Shown piece by piece: positions 33,433 through 34,883 of a stretch of 34,883 nucleotides of DNA. Origin of the DNA: CAYUWG01 sp964448285 (GTDB taxonomy: Bacteria > Bacteroidota > Ignavibacteria > SZUA-365); the NCBI GenBank assembly GCA_964448285.1, contig CAYUWG010000038.1:1-34883 (forward strand), read 5' to 3'. How positions within the stretch are numbered: the first letter of the stretch is position 1; the number at the start of each line of letters is the position of its first letter. The notes under the pieces are model-generated. The model saw only the letters and a program-made list of their open reading frames with translations, was not told the DNA's origin and searched no databases. The position numbers and the translations under genes are program-made.

Positions 33433-33437
33433 CTCCT
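33433..33437 (-). promoter_or_regulatory. Strong Shine-Dalgarno of rpsU
   Basis: On the minus strand AGGAG at 33437-33433, followed by the 6-nt spacer TTTCAT and the TTG start. It decides the start and may be the target of bS21 autoregulation known from Bacteroidota relatives. Confidence 0.7.
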
Positions 33438-33567
33438 GTGTTAATGAAACTACCTCGAACCGAAGTCCGGCTTCAAATATACGGCTCATTTTTCAAGTCC
33501 TGCAAGCATTGTCGGCCACGTGGGGGAGCTGGCAACGCATATCGCTGGCATTTCCCATATTGAGTCG

Positions 33568-34809
33568 ATGGAAAACGCAGCTACAGAACAACGACCTCGA
33601 TTTCTTGCACAATCAATCATCCTTGCGATTCTCGCTTTCAGCAGCACATTCGCGACTGCGGTGGTTTTTCCAAATATCGGTTCATTCGTGCGAGATCGAT
33701 TCATCCTGACCGATACACTCGCATCACTTTTCGCGGTCTTCTATCTCGTGCCACATATCTTTTTCGCATTTATCTGGGGCGCGTTGTCGGATAGATACGG
33801 AAAGCGCACAGAGCTCCTCATCGGCGGGTACATCGCAACTGCGGTTTTCCACTTTTTCCTTCCGTACACCGAGAGTTTCACTGTCCTCTTGCTCCTCCGG
33901 TTTTGTGAAGGTGCAAGCAGTATTTTAGGATTCAGCATGGTAATGACGAAAGCAATCGATCTTGCACGGCGTACCAACTATGGAATGGTCATGGGCTTGA
34001 TGGGAGGAGCGGTATCGCTTGGAACGACGTTCGCTTTTCCTGTCGGAGGAGCTCTCGGCGTGAGAAGCATGTTTCTCCTTTGCACTGTCGGTTCGATCGT
34101 GCTGCTTTCCTGTGCCTTTGCAGCGTGGCTGTTGTTGAAGAAGGATCACGTAAGGGAAAAGGCGCGCTCGTTTCGCGATGCACTTCTCGTATTGAAGCGT
34201 GACAGCCGGCTTCGGATACCCTATATCTTCACCTTCGTGGATCGATTCACCGTTGGATTCTTCGCAGTGACGTTTCCCTTGTTCGTTGCGACAACCTATG
34301 GAATCGACGCACGACAATCGGGGATGCTCCTCGCGGGATTTCTCCTGCCGTTTTCCATTCTCACTGCTGCTGTCGGAAGAGCGGTGGATGCGATTGGCGG
34401 CTCGATCCTTCTTGTCACGGGATCGATCTGTTATGGGATTGCAGTGCTGTTCGTCGGTTACGTCTCACCCGATCAACTGATCGTCGTGATGATTATCTGT
34501 GGAATCTTCGCGGCAATCATGTATGCGCCGAGTTTGTGGATGCTTGCGCGCTTCTCTCCGCCGGAAATGCGGGCATCAGCGGTGGGCGGCTTCAACGCGG
34601 TAGGCTCGATCGGATTTGCAATCGGACCAGTCGCAGGTGCTTTGATAAGTGACTCGGCCGGATACAAAGAGGCATTTCTTTTCGCAGGCTTCACCGAGAT
34701 TCTCTGCGTCGTTATCGCCTTGCCGTTCATCACCCGATCCATCGGCTTTCGAGTGAATCGCAACTCAATGAAACCGAAACTCACGACAGAATTAGACTCG
34801 AATCAGTAG
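33568..34809 (+). CDS. Major facilitator superfamily transporter
   Basis: This 413-residue protein has about twelve membrane spans. The loop 2-3 motif of the superfamily reads FIWGALSDRYGKRTELL (GxxxDRxGKR), with a weaker repeat around LTAAVGRAVDAIGG in the second half. A charged loop (about KKDHVREKARSFRD) divides the halves. It is a secondary transporter, likely driven by an ion gradient; drug efflux or sugar export cannot be told apart. The start is uncertain: the ATG at 33568 is chosen, while a GTG at 33520 would add 16 polar residues. It is divergent from rpsU and converges on the partial gene at the window end. Confidence 0.85.
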   Translation: MENAATEQRPRFLAQSIILAILAFSSTFATAVVFPNIGSFVRDRFILTDTLASLFAVFYLVPHIFFAFIWGALSDRYGKRTELLIGGYIATAVFHFFLPYTESFTVLLLLRFCEGASSILGFSMVMTKAIDLARRTNYGMVMGLMGGAVSLGTTFAFPVGGALGVRSMFLLCTVGSIVLLSCAFAAWLLLKKDHVREKARSFRDALLVLKRDSRLRIPYIFTFVDRFTVGFFAVTFPLFVATTYGIDARQSGMLLAGFLLPFSILTAAVGRAVDAIGGSILLVTGSICYGIAVLFVGYVSPDQLIVVMIICGIFAAIMYAPSLWMLARFSPPEMRASAVGGFNAVGSIGFAIGPVAGALISDSAGYKEAFLFAGFTEILCVVIALPFITRSIGFRVNRNSMKPKLTTELDSNQ

Positions 34810-34823
34810 CAACATGCCGTTGC
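34809..34823. terminator. Small hairpin between convergent genes
   Basis: GCAAC (34809-34813), loop ATGCC, GTTGC (34819-34823). It lies exactly between the MFS stop and the stop of the opposing gene. The stem is short and the T tract poor, so a shared terminator is only possible. Confidence 0.25.
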
Positions 34824-34824
34824 G

Positions 34825-34883
34825 TTATTCCCAAAGAATCCAGTCCACACCGAAGCGGAAGCTCCGCTCGAACATCGGGTAGA
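34825..34883 (-). CDS. C-terminal fragment of a probable outer-membrane beta-barrel protein
   Basis: On the minus strand, 18 codons run from the window edge to a TAA at 34827-34825: YPMFERSFRFGVDWILWE. The alternating hydrophobic/polar end with aromatic residues (FRFGVDWIL) looks like the final beta strand of an outer-membrane protein such as a TonB-dependent receptor. The other two minus frames are also open over this short stretch, so the call rests on the pattern and on the neat convergent spacing (15 bp) to the MFS gene. Confidence 0.4.
   Translation of the reverse strand, partial: YPMFERSFRFGVDWILWE

Noticed and set aside
1..34883. tRNA, rRNA, CRISPR array, insertion sequence or phage genes
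   Set aside because: Intergenic space is scarce, and none of the longer gaps shows a cloverleaf, regularly spaced repeats, terminal inverted repeats or transposase/integrase-like frames.

Overview
The window is about 34.9 kb of near 50% GC bacterial DNA that is almost entirely coding. It holds about 37 protein genes, of which two are cut by the window edges. I found no rRNA, tRNA, CRISPR array, transposase or phage gene. It looks like chromosomal housekeeping DNA from the Bacteroidota/Chlorobiota (FCB) side of the tree, for example an Ignavibacteria- or Kapaibacteria-like organism. The pointers are an AURKAIP1/COX24-type small basic protein, SPOR and Ig-like (Big_5) lipoproteins, a DUF2279-type protein, a GalT-like HIT protein of the DUF4921 type, and a complete mreBCD-mrdA-rodA set. 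Shine-Dalgarno motifs are frequent, which fits the Chlorobiota/Ignavibacteria side better than classic Bacteroidia. This placement is inference; no marker phylogeny was possible. One run of 100 N is flanked by a perfect 55-bp duplication, so this is a draft, probably metagenomic, scaffold.

Layout. (1) 1-2007, minus strand: signal peptide peptidase SppA, an HU-family protein, a membrane-anchored zinc-ribbon/TPR protein, and the start of the small ribosome-associated protein. (2) 2286-5512, plus: plsY (phospholipid synthesis), a lipoprotein HtrA/Deg-type protease and purB, packed within a few bases of each other; purB carries the false gap. (3) 5727-8680, plus: lysine 6-aminotransferase and an ALDH7 (antiquitin-type) dehydrogenase with a 4-bp overlap, a two-step route from lysine to 2-aminoadipate. 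(4) 8758-10773, minus: a SnoaL-like protein and a GT39/PMT_2-type membrane glycosyltransferase. (5) 10933-13499, plus: an unrecognised 140-aa protein, a flavin reductase-like protein, upp and a DUF2279-type envelope protein.

(6) 13496-24380, minus: ten consecutive genes with no gap above 19 bp, in transcription order purN, purH, mreB, mreC, mreD, mrdA (PBP2), rodA, a 3-hydroxyacyl-CoA dehydrogenase, ackA and a GT9 glycosyltransferase. The cluster joins the last steps of IMP synthesis, the elongasome, an acyl-CoA redox enzyme, acetate kinase and LPS-type glycosylation. (7) 24614-26506, plus: deoC with an N-terminal extension, then two SPOR-domain lipoproteins. (8) 26507-33426, minus: rpsU with a TTG start and a strong SD, a GalT-like HIT protein, tsaD, mltG, an ABC-2-like integral membrane protein and a large Ig-like lipoprotein. 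(9) 33568-34809, plus: an MFS transporter, converging on the last codons of what is probably an outer-membrane beta-barrel protein.

No clear novel defence or mobile system is visible. The points most worth following are the assembly artefact inside purB, the unusual rpsU start, the altered active site of the 3-hydroxyacyl-CoA dehydrogenase embedded in the cell-shape operon, the inverted repeat in the sppA leader, and several family-unassigned genes.
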